A stretch of 64,000 bases of DNA from Flavonifractor sp. An100 (GCF_002161175.1 NZ_NFMA01000001.1:124001-188000), one strand, 5' to 3'. Shown: positions 1 to 7,978, counted from the first letter of the stretch. Numbers and translations are program-made. The notes: generated by a model from the sequence alone, not told the origin.

Positions 1-251
1 GCGTCCTCGCTCTCGTTGACAAAGGAGAGTAGGGAGTAGTAGTTGCGAATCTCAGCCATATCCTGGGCGTGGAGCATGCCCCAGGCAAATACCTTGGCAT
101 ACTCCCGCAGATACAGGCTGTCATCCACAATGTAGCCCTTAAAGCACTCCTCGGAGAGGGTGCCGTCGGCTACCCCCCGTAAAAAATCTGTGTCCAGGCA
201 GCGCTCCCAGATGGGCAGGCTGTCCTGAATGCATTCCTCCAGAAAGGTCAT
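1..251 (-). CDS. tenA: TenA/thiaminase II family protein (5' part only, cut by window edge)
   Basis: About 83 residues are visible, starting MTFLEECIQDSLPIWERC and running off the window. The helical pattern with FLRGVADGTL, CFKGYIVDDSLYLREYAKVFAW matches the N-terminus of TenA, an enzyme that salvages aminopyrimidines by hydrolysing degraded thiamine. The ATG overlaps the stop of thiT by four bases (ATGA), which suggests translational coupling. As the last visible gene of a riboswitch-controlled thiamine operon, a salvage role is likely. The catalytic C-terminal half cannot be checked here. Confidence 0.8.
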   Translation of the reverse strand, partial: MTFLEECIQDSLPIWERCLDTDFLRGVADGTLSEECFKGYIVDDSLYLREYAKVFAWGMLHAQDMAEIRNYYSLLSFVNESED

Positions 252-856
252 GGCTGATTTCCTCCAATGGCTTTTTTGATGGTGTTCAGGGGCAAGGCCA
301 GAAGGATCAGGGTGGTGGCAATGCCCTCGGGGATCTTGCAGGACAGGTGGTAGGTGATGCTGTAGCCCCAGGCTCCCCAGCCGTCCCAGGCGTTTTGGGA
401 GAAGAAGACCACACCGGAGAGCATCTGGCCCATGAATCGCAGCAGGATGGCCAACAGCACTCCGCACAGTACCTTCCATTTTTTATCGCTGCCCAGCACG
501 CCGGCATAACCCAGGGCGGAGAAGGCCACCAGGTGCTCCACGGGGATCTGAGCCCAGTGGACGGGAGCCCAGGCAGGGATGAGGAAGATGGCCAGGATGC
601 CGGTGACCCAGCCGGTGACACAGGCCAGGCGCCAGTCGTAAGTGAGGGCCAGCAGCATCAGGGGAATCCAGGAACCCGGGCTGATGGCCGAGCCGGTGGG
701 CAGGTAGAATAAGAAGGAGCCCAGGACCAGGGTGGCGGCGCACATCAGGCCACCGTAGCACAAAGAGCGGGTGTTCAGCCGCAGTCCCCGGCACAGCCAC
801 AGGGTTATGAGCAGATAACCAACAGTAAATACCGTGGTGATGGTCAAAGTCATCAT
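248..856 (-). CDS. thiT: ThiT-type thiamine ECF transporter S component
   Basis: This is a 202-residue, very hydrophobic protein with about six membrane segments. The segment PGSWIPLMLLAL followed by Gly-rich helices and the IPVEHLVAFSALGYAGVLG stretch resembles ThiT, the substrate-binding membrane subunit that takes up thiamine with the shared ECF energising module (not encoded here). It overlaps thiD by four bases at its start and tenA by four bases at its end, so the three are translated as one coupled set. Its place in a TPP-riboswitch operon supports thiamine as substrate. Another vitamin S component cannot be excluded from sequence reading alone. Confidence 0.8.
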   Translation of the reverse strand: MMTLTITTVFTVGYLLITLWLCRGLRLNTRSLCYGGLMCAATLVLGSFLFYLPTGSAISPGSWIPLMLLALTYDWRLACVTGWVTGILAIFLIPAWAPVHWAQIPVEHLVAFSALGYAGVLGSDKKWKVLCGVLLAILLRFMGQMLSGVVFFSQNAWDGWGAWGYSITYHLSCKIPEGIATTLILLALPLNTIKKAIGGNQP

Positions 857-1650
857 AGGAGGAACTCACCTCTTAAATCAAAGAGGTGGTTCATGGGCCC
901 ACGTCCGGCCCCCAGGTCCAGCATGGCCCCCAGGGCTCCGGAAATGTAGGCCTTCGCCCGCTCCACAGCGGCGTCCAGGCCATAGCCCTTGGCCAGGTTA
1001 GATGCGATGGCGGAGGATAGGGTGCAGCCGGTGCCGTGGGTGTTGGGGTTGTCGATGCGGCGGCCGCGGAACCATTTGCTTGCTCCGTCCCGCCACAGCA
1101 GGTCGTCGGCGTCGTGGATCTGGTGTCCGCCCTTGCACAAAACGGCGCAGCCATACCGCTGGCTGATGGCTTGTGCGGCCCGTTCCATGCCCTGGGCGTC
1201 GGTGATGGTCAGTCCCGAGAGCACTTCGGCCTCCGGAATGTTGGGGGTGAGGAGGGTAGCCAGGGGGAGCAGCCGCTCCTTCAGAGCATCCACAGCCTCC
1301 TCAGAGATGAGCCGGGATCCGCTGGTGGCCACCATCACCGGGTCCACCACAATGTTTTTGGCCTGGTACTGCTTGAGCTTGTCCGCGATCACCTCAATGA
1401 GGGCGGTGGAAGAGACCATCCCGGTCTTGACTGCATCGGGGTAGATGTCAGTGAAGATACAATCCAGCTGTTGAGCCAGAAAGTCAGGGGTGGATTCCAG
1501 AATGCCGTAGACGCCGGTGGTGTTCTGGGCGGTCAGGGCCGTGATGGCGCTCATGGCGTATACGCCGTTGGCGGTCATGGTCTTGATGTCGGCCTGAATC
1601 CCGGCGCCTCCGCTGGAATCGCTTCCAGCGATCGTCAATGCTGTTTTCAT
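853..1650 (-). CDS. thiD: hydroxymethylpyrimidine/phosphomethylpyrimidine kinase
   Basis: This 265-residue cytoplasmic kinase phosphorylates HMP and then HMP-P to give HMP-PP, one of the two substrates of ThiE. The N-terminal TIAGSDSSGGAGIQADIKT and the C-terminal NTHGTGCTLSSAIASNLA (anion hole of the ribokinase fold) are diagnostic, and the length is normal for a stand-alone ThiD. The start has an AAAGGAG ribosome site. A 106-bp gap separates it from the upstream HAD gene, the largest gap in the operon; I see no clear terminator or promoter there. Confidence 0.95.
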   Translation of the reverse strand: MKTALTIAGSDSSGGAGIQADIKTMTANGVYAMSAITALTAQNTTGVYGILESTPDFLAQQLDCIFTDIYPDAVKTGMVSSTALIEVIADKLKQYQAKNIVVDPVMVATSGSRLISEEAVDALKERLLPLATLLTPNIPEAEVLSGLTITDAQGMERAAQAISQRYGCAVLCKGGHQIHDADDLLWRDGASKWFRGRRIDNPNTHGTGCTLSSAIASNLAKGYGLDAAVERAKAYISGALGAMLDLGAGRGPMNHLFDLRGEFLL

Positions 1651-1756
1651 AGTAACTCCTTTCTTTCTACACGCATTGAAGTTTTGTTACGCGACAGAAG
1701 GTGGTGCCCCCAATCTGCCGCGGCCCATAGGGCCCATCCGGCGGTGAACCGGACGG

Positions 1757-2410
1757 TTATCTCAGCTGGTCCAGAAATTCCGGGTCGTCCAGAGCTTCCA
1801 GGTACCAGTTAGATACAAGTTTCATCTGTTCCCGATCCCCCTGCGCGGAAGGATCGTAGACGCCCACCACCAGAAACCCACCCGCCCGGGCGGAGCGGGC
1901 GGCGTGGAGGGCATCCTCAAAAACCAGGGTGAGCTCTGGGGCGGTGCCCAGGCGCCGGGCGGCCTCCCAGTAGAGGTCGGGGCTGGTTTTTGGGCCGTAC
2001 TGGGTGGAACTAATGGCAAAGGAGAAGCAGTCCCATAGCCCCAGCCGCTCCATCGCCTGCTGGGCCTGCCGGGTCTCGCTGGCGGTGGCGATGGCGCAGG
2101 GGATGTCCAGCTCCTTCAAACGGCGGAGAAGGGTCCTCGCCCCCGGCTTCAGCGGGACCTTGTCCCGGTACTCTCCGTCCACCAGAGCGTTGACCTTCTC
2201 CATCAGCTGCGCCCCATCCAAAGGCAGGCGGAAGGTGCGGATCAGGTAGTCGGCGGCCTCCCGGCGGTCCATTTCCCGAATGGTGTAGGCCAGGTCGGGG
2301 GGCGGAGTTCCGCCCAGGCGGCGCACCAGCTCCCCGGGGACCCAGTCCCAGATGTACATGGAGTCGGTGAGGGTGCCGTCCAGGTCAAAAATTGCGCCGG
2401 CCGGTCTCAT
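1757..2410 (-). CDS. HAD-superfamily hydrolase (beta-phosphoglucomutase/phosphatase type) in the thiamine operon
   Basis: The protein has 217 residues from the ATG that overlaps the thiE stop by four bases (ATGA). An in-frame start 21 bases upstream is less likely. HAD motifs are in order: FDLDGTLTDS (nucleophile Asp), ATASET, the Lys in GPKTSPDLYW, and VFEDALHAARSARAGG. An alpha-helical cap follows motif I, as in subfamily I phosphatases and phosphoglucomutases. The tight coupling to thiE suggests a phosphate ester in thiamine metabolism, possibly thiamine monophosphate. That is inference from context; the sequence alone gives only HAD phosphatase. Confidence 0.75.
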   Translation of the reverse strand: MRPAGAIFDLDGTLTDSMYIWDWVPGELVRRLGGTPPPDLAYTIREMDRREAADYLIRTFRLPLDGAQLMEKVNALVDGEYRDKVPLKPGARTLLRRLKELDIPCAIATASETRQAQQAMERLGLWDCFSFAISSTQYGPKTSPDLYWEAARRLGTAPELTLVFEDALHAARSARAGGFLVVGVYDPSAQGDREQMKLVSNWYLEALDDPEFLDQLR

Positions 2411-3051
2411 GCCTCGACCAGCTGCCCGCACAGCTGCCGCAGCTGCCGGGCGGCGGCGCGGACGTCGGGCTGGGCGAAGAGGGCGGAGACCACGGCGGCC
2501 CCGGCAATGCCGCTGCCGGCGAGCTGTAGGATGTTTTCGGCGGTGATACCCCCAATGGCTACGGCGGGTATGTCCACTGCGGCGCAGATCTCCTTTAATG
2601 CTCCGTGGGGGAGGGCGGAGGCGTCGGACTTGGTGCCGGTGGGAAAGACAGCCCCCACACCCAGGTAGTCTGCCCCGGCGGCCTGGGCCCGGAGGGCCTC
2701 TTCTACGCTGTGGGCGGATACGCCCAGAATCCGGTGGGGACCCAGCTTGGCCCGGGCCTGTCCGGCCTCCAGGTCCTCCTGCCCCACATGGACCCCGTCC
2801 GCTCCGATCTCCAGGGCCAGGTCCACATCATCGTTGACGATCAGGGGGACCTGGTAGCGCCGGCAAAGCTGCTGCAGCTGCCGGGCTTCCTCCAGAAAGG
2901 CGGCATGGGAGAGGTGTTTCTCCCGAATCTGTATCATGGTCGCGCCCCCCTCCAGGGCCTGTTCCACCTGGTCGGCCAGGGTTTTTCCCTGGGGTAGCCA
3001 AGAGCGGTCGGTGACGGCGTAAAGCAGTAGCTGATGTTTATCGAATTTCAT
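2407..3051 (-). CDS. thiE: thiamine-phosphate synthase
   Basis: This 214-residue TIM-barrel enzyme joins HMP-PP and thiazole phosphate to give thiamine monophosphate. Diagnostic parts are GATMIQIREKHL (pyrophosphate-binding Arg), PLIVNDDVDLALEIGADGVH with VGQED, GVSAHS, and GIAGAAVVSALF near the C-terminus. The start ATG is preceded by GGAGGGAG inside the end of thiM, and the two genes overlap by 14 bp. Both substrates would come from the neighbouring thiM and thiD products. Confidence 0.95.
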   Translation of the reverse strand: MKFDKHQLLLYAVTDRSWLPQGKTLADQVEQALEGGATMIQIREKHLSHAAFLEEARQLQQLCRRYQVPLIVNDDVDLALEIGADGVHVGQEDLEAGQARAKLGPHRILGVSAHSVEEALRAQAAGADYLGVGAVFPTGTKSDASALPHGALKEICAAVDIPAVAIGGITAENILQLAGSGIAGAAVVSALFAQPDVRAAARQLRQLCGQLVEA

Positions 3052-3859
3052 AGTTGGCTCCCTCCTCCAATTGCCGCTCGTCCATGTGGTAGATGGCGTC
3101 TAGGATTCGATTGCGGTAGGTGGCGTTGCCCTCCCAGGGGGCCAAATGGCTCCAGCCGATCTCTCCGGCTACCCCCATGCAGGCCACAGCGGCGGCGGCG
3201 GCCTCCAGCGTTCGGTTGGGATTGGCGGCCAGAAAGGCGGCGGTGAGGGCGGAGAGCTGGCAGCCTGTCCCGGTGATGCGGCTCATCTCTCTGCGCCCGT
3301 TGCGGATGACAAAGCACCGCTGCCCGTCCGATACCAGGTCAATGGCCCCGGTGATGGAGACAAGGCACCCAAACCGGGCAGCGGCCTCCTTGGCAAAGGA
3401 GATTCCCGTCTCCAGATTTTCTTCCGTCACCGCGTCGGTACGGCTGGCGTCCACCCCCTGGGTGTCTGCCGCTCCATGGAAAAGGGCGTGAAATTCCGAG
3501 ATGTTGCCTCGGATGGCGGTAAAGGAGATCTGCTCCAGCAGCCGTTTGGCCGACTGGGTGCGCAGGGCGCTGGCCCCCGCCCCCACCGGGTCCAGTACGG
3601 TGGGGTGGTCCAGGGCGGCAGCGGTCTGTCCCGCCAGCTCCATGGCGGGGAGAGTGCGCTGGTTGAGGGTGCCGATGTTGATGGTGAGTCCCGCACAGAG
3701 CTTGGAGATATCCGCTGCTTCCCCGGGGTCGTCGGCCATGATGGGGCTGGCCCCACAGGCCAAGAGGGCGTTGGCCACATCGTTGACGGTGACATAGTTG
3801 GTGATGCAGTGGATGAGGGGGGCTGCGGCGCGCACCCGATCCAGACAGGTTCCCAACAA
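3038..3859 (-). CDS. thiM: hydroxyethylthiazole kinase, probable TTG start
   Basis: The enzyme phosphorylates the thiazole moiety (THZ) for use by ThiE. Landmarks are IHCITNYVTVNDVANALLA, GASPIMADDP, RGNISEF and RITGTGCQLSALTAAFLA (ATP-site Gly loop and catalytic Cys). An ATG exists further upstream at 3910, but it would translate through the riboswitch terminator stem. The ribosome site AAAGGAGG at 3869-3876 lies nine or ten bases before TTG codons at 3859 and 3856, so I chose the TTG at 3859, giving about 273 residues, close to the family length. First gene of the operon. Confidence 0.88.
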   Translation of the reverse strand: MLGTCLDRVRAAAPLIHCITNYVTVNDVANALLACGASPIMADDPGEAADISKLCAGLTINIGTLNQRTLPAMELAGQTAAALDHPTVLDPVGAGASALRTQSAKRLLEQISFTAIRGNISEFHALFHGAADTQGVDASRTDAVTEENLETGISFAKEAAARFGCLVSITGAIDLVSDGQRCFVIRNGRREMSRITGTGCQLSALTAAFLAANPNRTLEAAAAAVACMGVAGEIGWSHLAPWEGNATYRNRILDAIYHMDERQLEEGANYEIR

Positions 3860-3880
3860 GGAACATTCCTCCTTTGTGAT

Positions 3881-3932
3881 AAAACAAAACCCGCGGGTAC
3901 GTCCGGCCAAGGCGGAAAGACGTTCCTGCGGG
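3881..3932 (-). terminator. Rho-independent terminator of the TPP riboswitch expression platform
   Basis: On the minus strand a 14-position stem (5' arm 3932-3919, 3' arm 3903-3890, two internal mismatches) is followed directly by TTTTGTTTT (3889-3881). It lies between the TPP aptamer and the thiM ribosome site, so TPP binding would be expected to favour termination before thiM. Confidence 0.85.
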
Positions 3933-3937
3933 AAGCT

Positions 3938-4030
3938 CCCAAAACTATCTCCCTACGTTGGCATTACCCAAATCAGGTCACAGGTCGAAGCGCACAGCTT
4001 CCTCTCAGCCCGTTTGCGAGCTCCCTTGTT
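3938..4030 (-). promoter_or_regulatory. TPP riboswitch (THI element)
   Basis: The minus strand carries the conserved aptamer strings CTGAGAGGAAG, then TGACCTGATTTGGGTAATGC, then CAACGTAGGGA, in the order and spacing of the TPP aptamer. The GGGAGCT at the 5' side near 4027-4021 and the CGTAGGGAG at 3956-3949 can form the closing helix. It sits in the leader of the thiM-thiE-HAD-thiD-thiT-tenA operon, upstream of a clear terminator, so control is probably transcriptional. Confidence 0.97.
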
Positions 4031-4076
4031 ATTGGTTCCATATGTAATGTTATCTTCAAATGCTTGGATGGATGCT

Positions 4077-4105
4077 ATTATAGCCCCCCAAAAAGAGGAT
4101 TGCAA
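4077..4105 (-). promoter_or_regulatory. thi operon promoter
   Basis: On the minus strand TTGCAA (4105-4100), a 17-bp spacer, then a perfect TATAAT (4082-4077). The predicted start near 4070 is about 40 bases before the TPP aptamer. The -35 box is the same six bases used by the divergent cdd promoter. Confidence 0.8.
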
Positions 4106-4128
4106 GTTTTTTTTTCGTAGGGTATGCT
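4100..4128 (+). promoter_or_regulatory. cdd promoter, sharing its -35 box with the thi promoter
   Basis: TTGCAA (4100-4105), 17-bp spacer including a T9 run, TATGCT (4123-4128). TTGCAA is its own reverse complement, so one hexamer serves as -35 in both directions. Confidence 0.7.
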
Positions 4129-4190
4129 AGAGTGGAAAGAGAAAGGAAGAACGCGAATCGCAGGAAGCGGCAAGGGAAGGAGACGAGAGA

Positions 4191-4595
4191 ATGACAGATC
4201 AGGAACTGGTGCAGCGGGCCATTGATATGGAGGAGCGGGCCTATGCGCCCTATTCCCATTTCCCAGTGGGGGCGGCGCTGCTATGTGAGGACGGGACGGT
4301 GTTCACCGGCTGCAATGTGGAAAACGCCGCCTACGGCAGCAGTATCTGCGCCGAGCGCACTGCTCTGGTCAAGGCGGTAAGCGAGGGGCGGCGAACGGAC
4401 TTTGCTGCTCTGGCTGTAGCAGGCCGGGGCGAGGACTACTGCTGGCCCTGCGGTGCCTGCCGGCAGATGCTCTATGAGTTTGCACCCCGGCTGCGGATCT
4501 TGGCGGTGAGAGGGGATGGAGCCTGGCAGGAAGTGGAGCTGTCCCAGCTGCTGCTCCACGGCTTTGGACCAGAGCAGCTGGGAGAAAAAGAGTAA
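4191..4595 (+). CDS. cdd: cytidine deaminase
   Basis: The 134-residue protein is the standard length for the small tetrameric cytidine deaminase that converts cytidine and deoxycytidine to uridines in pyrimidine salvage. Zinc and catalytic motifs are clear: SICAERTAL (Cys ligand with the catalytic Glu) and PCGACRQ (two Cys ligands), with FPVGAALL and GCNVENAAYGSS forming the substrate site. A GGGAAGGAGA ribosome site precedes the ATG. It has its own promoter and is divergent from the thiamine operon. Confidence 0.96.
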   Translation: MTDQELVQRAIDMEERAYAPYSHFPVGAALLCEDGTVFTGCNVENAAYGSSICAERTALVKAVSEGRRTDFAALAVAGRGEDYCWPCGACRQMLYEFAPRLRILAVRGDGAWQEVELSQLLLHGFGPEQLGEKE

Positions 4596-4682
4596 CGGGG
4601 AAATTTTACCGTTCAAGTTGGAATATTTACGTCCAGATTGGGTAAGCTACTCCCGGAAGCCAATCCGAGGAGGTAATCTGAC

Positions 4683-4892
4683 GTGATCGTGGACAAAATT
4701 GCTTTGACTCTGCTGATTATCGGCGGGCTGAACTGGGGCAGCGTAGGTCTGTTTCAATTTGACCTGGTGGCCTTTGCCTGCGGCGGGTCCGGGAGCATGA
4801 TCAGCCGGGTGGTGTACACGCTGGTTGGTCTGTCCGCTGTGTGGTGTATCTCCCTGTTGTTCCGAGATCGGGACGGGACAGGAAGAACCTGA
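4683..4892 (+). CDS. DUF378 small membrane protein
   Basis: This 69-residue protein starts with GTG, preceded by GAGGAGG. The motif ALTLLIIGGLNWGSVGLFQFDLV and two membrane helices are typical of DUF378 (YuzA-like) proteins, whose function is unknown. It follows cdd by 87 bp and ends before a strong hairpin. The helix-turn-helix topology places both termini on one side of the membrane. No partner or substrate can be inferred. Confidence 0.85.
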   Translation: MIVDKIALTLLIIGGLNWGSVGLFQFDLVAFACGGSGSMISRVVYTLVGLSAVWCISLLFRDRDGTGRT

Positions 4893-4917
4893 CCGGAAAG
4901 CGGCAGCATAGCATGGG

Positions 4918-4962
4918 AAAAACAGGGGCTGAATGCATATTTTGCATTCAGCCCCTGTTTCC
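4918..4962. terminator. strong hairpin terminator after the DUF378 gene
   Basis: Perfect 18-bp stem (4920-4937 with 4943-4960, loop TATTT). A-rich sequence on the left and TTTCCTT on the right allow action on either strand. It separates the cdd unit from the phosphate operon. Confidence 0.85.
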
Positions 4963-4985
4963 TTACTATCGTTTGTTTGATTGAT

Positions 4986-5057
4986 TTTACATTCCGTTCG
5001 ATTTTACAAACAGTTAACATAGAAGTTGTTTTGCATTTTACAAAGACTTTTTATACT
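4986..5057 (+). promoter_or_regulatory. pstS promoter with candidate Pho box repeats
   Basis: TTTACA (5003-5008) and TTAACA (5014-5019) are direct repeats 11 bp apart, the spacing of PhoP/PhoB boxes. Further TTTACA copies lie at 4986-4991 and 5037-5042, the last 9 bp before a TATACT -10 (5052-5057). There is no good -35 box, as expected of an activator-dependent promoter. The response regulator gene lies downstream at 9428-10102. Confidence 0.55.
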
Positions 5058-5107
5058 GAGCACCGTAATCCAGAAGAACAAATCAAACAGCAAAAGGAGT
5101 ACTTAAA

Positions 5108-6004
5108 ATGAAAAAACTGACTTGCCTGGGCCTGACCATTGCCATGGCCCTGACCCTGCTGGCCGGCTGCGGCGGCAACACCACTAGCGAGAGCACCGGC
5201 TCCAACGCCGGCACCTCCACCAACCAGAGCGCTAGCACCTCCGAGAATAACAGCGCGGAGACCACCCTGAGTGGTGTGGTAAACACCAACGGTTCCACCT
5301 CCATGGAGAGCGTGATCAAGATCCTCAGCGAGGCGTTCAGCCAGGAGAATCCTGAAGTAGAAGTGAAGTACAGCGGCTCCGGTTCCGGCGCGGGCGTGAC
5401 CTCCGCCATCGAGGGCACCGCTGATCTGGGCCTGGCCTCCCGTGAGCTGAAGGCTGAGGAAGAGGAGCAGGGCGCTGTGGCCCATGTGGTGGCTCTGGAC
5501 GGTGTGGCCGTTGTGGTCAACCCCGAGAACGCCGTGGAGGACCTGACTGTAGAGCAGATTGCCAAGATCTTCACTGGCGAGATCACCAACTGGAAGGATC
5601 TGGGCGGCGCTGACGCTGAGATCGCTGTGTATGGCCGTGAGGCCGGTTCCGGCACCCGCGGCGCCTTCGAGGAGATCGTGGGCGTGGTAGACGGCTGCAA
5701 GTACCTCAACGAGTATTCCTCCACTGGTGATGTGATCGGCAACGTGGCCTCCAATCCCAATGCCATCGGCTATGCCTCCCTGTCCGCTGTGGGCGACACC
5801 GTTAAGGCCGTGAAGGTTGGCGGCGTGGAGTGCTCCGAGGCCACCGTGCAGGACGGCACCTATGCCATCCAGCGCCCCTTCATCATGATCACCAAGGACG
5901 GCACCCAGCTCTCCGAGGCTGCTCAGGCCTTCCTGGACTTCGCCACCAGCGAAGCGGTGGGCGATCTCATCAAGCAGGCCGGCGCGGTGCCCCCTGTGAA
6001 GTAA
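5108..6004 (+). CDS. pstS: phosphate ABC transporter substrate-binding lipoprotein
   Basis: This is a 298-residue secreted lipoprotein. It has a basic start, a hydrophobic core and a LLAGC lipobox with Cys at about position 21, then a Ser/Thr/Asn-rich tether to about residue 55. The mature fold shows the PstS phosphate-site strings TNGSTSMES, YSGSGSGAGVT and REAGSGTRGAFEE. It captures phosphate outside the membrane and passes it to PstC/PstA. It is first in the operon and followed by an intergenic hairpin that may help keep PstS more abundant than the membrane parts. Confidence 0.96.
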   Translation: MKKLTCLGLTIAMALTLLAGCGGNTTSESTGSNAGTSTNQSASTSENNSAETTLSGVVNTNGSTSMESVIKILSEAFSQENPEVEVKYSGSGSGAGVTSAIEGTADLGLASRELKAEEEEQGAVAHVVALDGVAVVVNPENAVEDLTVEQIAKIFTGEITNWKDLGGADAEIAVYGREAGSGTRGAFEEIVGVVDGCKYLNEYSSTGDVIGNVASNPNAIGYASLSAVGDTVKAVKVGGVECSEATVQDGTYAIQRPFIMITKDGTQLSEAAQAFLDFATSEAVGDLIKQAGAVPPVK

Positions 6005-6020
6005 GATTACTCCCTCATAC

Positions 6021-6060
6021 AGGCTTAAGACACGCGCCGGTCGGCCGCGTGTCTTGGCCT
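6021..6060 (+). other. intercistronic hairpin between pstS and pstC
   Basis: AAGACACGCG pairs exactly with CGCGTGTCTT (6027-6036 with 6046-6055), extended by AGGC/GCCT around it. There is no T-run, so it is more likely an mRNA-stabilising or partial attenuation element than a full terminator. Confidence 0.65.
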
Positions 6061-6124
6061 GCATAGAGAAGATTTCAAACCCTATGAAAGAAATTCGGAA
6101 CGGACAGAAAGGCGGTTTCCATCT

Positions 6125-7006
6125 GTGAAGCACACCAAGAAATTAAATCCGCTGGAGGCGGGGATGCACACCCTGTTTTTCCTGTGTGGATTTGTGGCGG
6201 TGGCCTTTGTGCTGGTCATCACAATTTATCTGGTCATCTCCGGCATCCCAGCCATTCGGGAAGTGGGACTGGTGGACTTCCTATTCGGGACCACCTGGGC
6301 TTCCACCAACCAGACCAATCCCCAGTATGGGATTCTCCCCTTTATTCTTACCTCCATCTATGGCACTGCGGGCGCCATTGTGATCGGCGTGCCGGTGGGA
6401 TTTATGACAGCCGTGTTCCTGGCCAAGGTGGCGCCCCCCAAGGTGGCTGCCGCCATTCGTCCGGCGGTGGATCTGCTGGCGGGTATTCCTTCCGTGGTCT
6501 ACGGCATGGTAGGCATGGTGATTTTGCTGCCTGGGATCCGGGAGCTGTTTCACCTGCCGGCGGGCGACACCCTGCTGGCAGCCATTATTGTGCTGGCCGT
6601 GATGATTTTGCCCTCCATCATCTCGGTATCGGAAACCGCTCTGCGGGCAGTTCCCCGGGAGTATGAGGAGGCCAGCTTGGCTCTGGGCGCCACCGAAATC
6701 GAGACCTATTTCCGAGTCACTGCCCCTGCGGCTAAAAGCGGCATCGCTGCTGCCGTAGTGCTGGGTGTGGGTCGGGCCATCGGTGAGGCAATGGCCATTA
6801 TGATGGTGGCGGGCAACGCCCCCAACATGCCCAATTTGCTGGGCAGCGTGCGGTTCCTGACCACCGCCGTGGCCAGTGAAATGTCCTATGCTGCCGATGG
6901 CAGCCTACAGAAAATGGCCCTATTTTCCATCGGCCTGGTGCTGTTTGTTTTCATTATGATGATTAACGTGCTGCTCAACGTGGTGCTCAAGCACGAGAAG
7001 GAGTGA
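6125..7006 (+). CDS. pstC: phosphate ABC transporter permease PstC
   Basis: The 293-residue membrane protein has about six helices and the binding-protein-dependent permease loop: EYEEASLALGATEIETYFRV, followed by GVGRAIGEAMAIMMVAGN. It forms the phosphate channel with PstA. The start is a GTG after AAAGGCGG; no ATG is nearby. The gene's stop overlaps a GTG upstream of pstA, but the better pstA start is 24 bp further on. Confidence 0.95.
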   Translation: MKHTKKLNPLEAGMHTLFFLCGFVAVAFVLVITIYLVISGIPAIREVGLVDFLFGTTWASTNQTNPQYGILPFILTSIYGTAGAIVIGVPVGFMTAVFLAKVAPPKVAAAIRPAVDLLAGIPSVVYGMVGMVILLPGIRELFHLPAGDTLLAAIIVLAVMILPSIISVSETALRAVPREYEEASLALGATEIETYFRVTAPAAKSGIAAAVVLGVGRAIGEAMAIMMVAGNAPNMPNLLGSVRFLTTAVASEMSYAADGSLQKMALFSIGLVLFVFIMMINVLLNVVLKHEKE

Positions 7007-7029
7007 GGAGCATGGAAGGAGTGAATCTC

Positions 7030-7935
7030 ATGTCACAGCCAGCTGGCGGCGCAGTGCAGGGCGTCGGAGCGACCCGAAGCGGTCTGTCCGCCTCCCGAAA
7101 GGCCTATGACCGGGGCCTGCGGGCTCTGGTATGGCTGTGCGCGGGTCTGACCTGCGCGCTGCTGCTGTTTTTGATCGGCTACATCTTCTACCGAGGGGTT
7201 CCCAACCTGTCCTGGGAGTTCTTGACCACCCAGGAATCCCTGCTCAAAGGGACTATGGGTATCCTCCCCGCCATCTGCAACACCCTGTACGTCATCGGCG
7301 TGACACTGGTGATCGCCCTGCCCCTGGGCGTGGGCGCCGCCGTCTACCTGACGGAGTACGCCACCAACTACCGCCTGGTGGCCGGAATCGAGTTTGCCAC
7401 AGAGACCCTCTCGGGCATCCCCTCCATTTTGTACGCCCTTGTTGGCTACCTGGCCTTCAGCAAGACGCTGGGCCTGGGCTATTCCCTCTTGGCCGCCTCT
7501 CTGACTCTGGCCATGATGAATTTGCCCACTATCATTCGTACCACCCAGGAATCCCTGAAAACGGTGCCCCAGGGCTACCGGGAGGGAGCACTGGGCCTGG
7601 GCAGCGGGAAGTGGCATATGATCCGCACCATTGTCCTGCCCGGTTCCATCGACGGCATTGTCACCGGCTGCATTCTGGCCGTGGGCCGGATCGTGGGCGA
7701 GTCGGCGGTTTTGCTCTATGTGGGCGGTATGGACAGCACCATGAACTCCTTCTTTGCCAGCTGGGACAAGTTTGCCCACAGCTCCGGCGCTACCCTGACG
7801 GTGCAGCTGTACGTCTTTGCCAAGGAGCGGGCCATGATGGACCCCGCCTTCGCGGTGGCTGTGGTGCTGCTGGGTCTGACCTTCCTCATCAACCTGTGTG
7901 CCAAGCTGGCCGGGAAAAAGCTGAGACAGAAGTAA
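7030..7935 (+). CDS. pstA: phosphate ABC transporter permease PstA
   Basis: The protein has 301 residues from ATG 7030, chosen because GAAGGAG lies at the right distance. GTG 7003 and ATG 7012 have no properly spaced site. It has a cytoplasmic N-tail of about 35 residues, six membrane helices, the permease loop [20 protein letters not shown], and [15 protein letters not shown]. It is the second channel subunit and docks on PstB through that loop. Confidence 0.95.
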   Translation: MSQPAGGAVQGVGATRSGLSASRKAYDRGLRALVWLCAGLTCALLLFLIGYIFYRGVPNLSWEFLTTQESLLKGTMGILPAICNTLYVIGVTLVIALPLGVGAAVYLTEYATNYRLVAGIEFATETLSGIPSILYALVGYLAFSKTLGLGYSLLAASLTLAMMNLPTIIRTTQESLKTVPQGYREGALGLGSGKWHMIRTIVLPGSIDGIVTGCILAVGRIVGESAVLLYVGGMDSTMNSFFASWDKFAHSSGATLTVQLYVFAKERAMMDPAFAVAVVLLGLTFLINLCAKLAGKKLRQK

Positions 7936-7978
7936 TTTGGTTGCCACAACGAGATTAGAAAAGGAGCCTTCATCATAT

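Noticed and set aside
5051-6133. 360-codon frame antisense to pstS
   Set aside because: Mirror of pstS codon bias; no start signal, and PstS is unmistakable on the plus strand.
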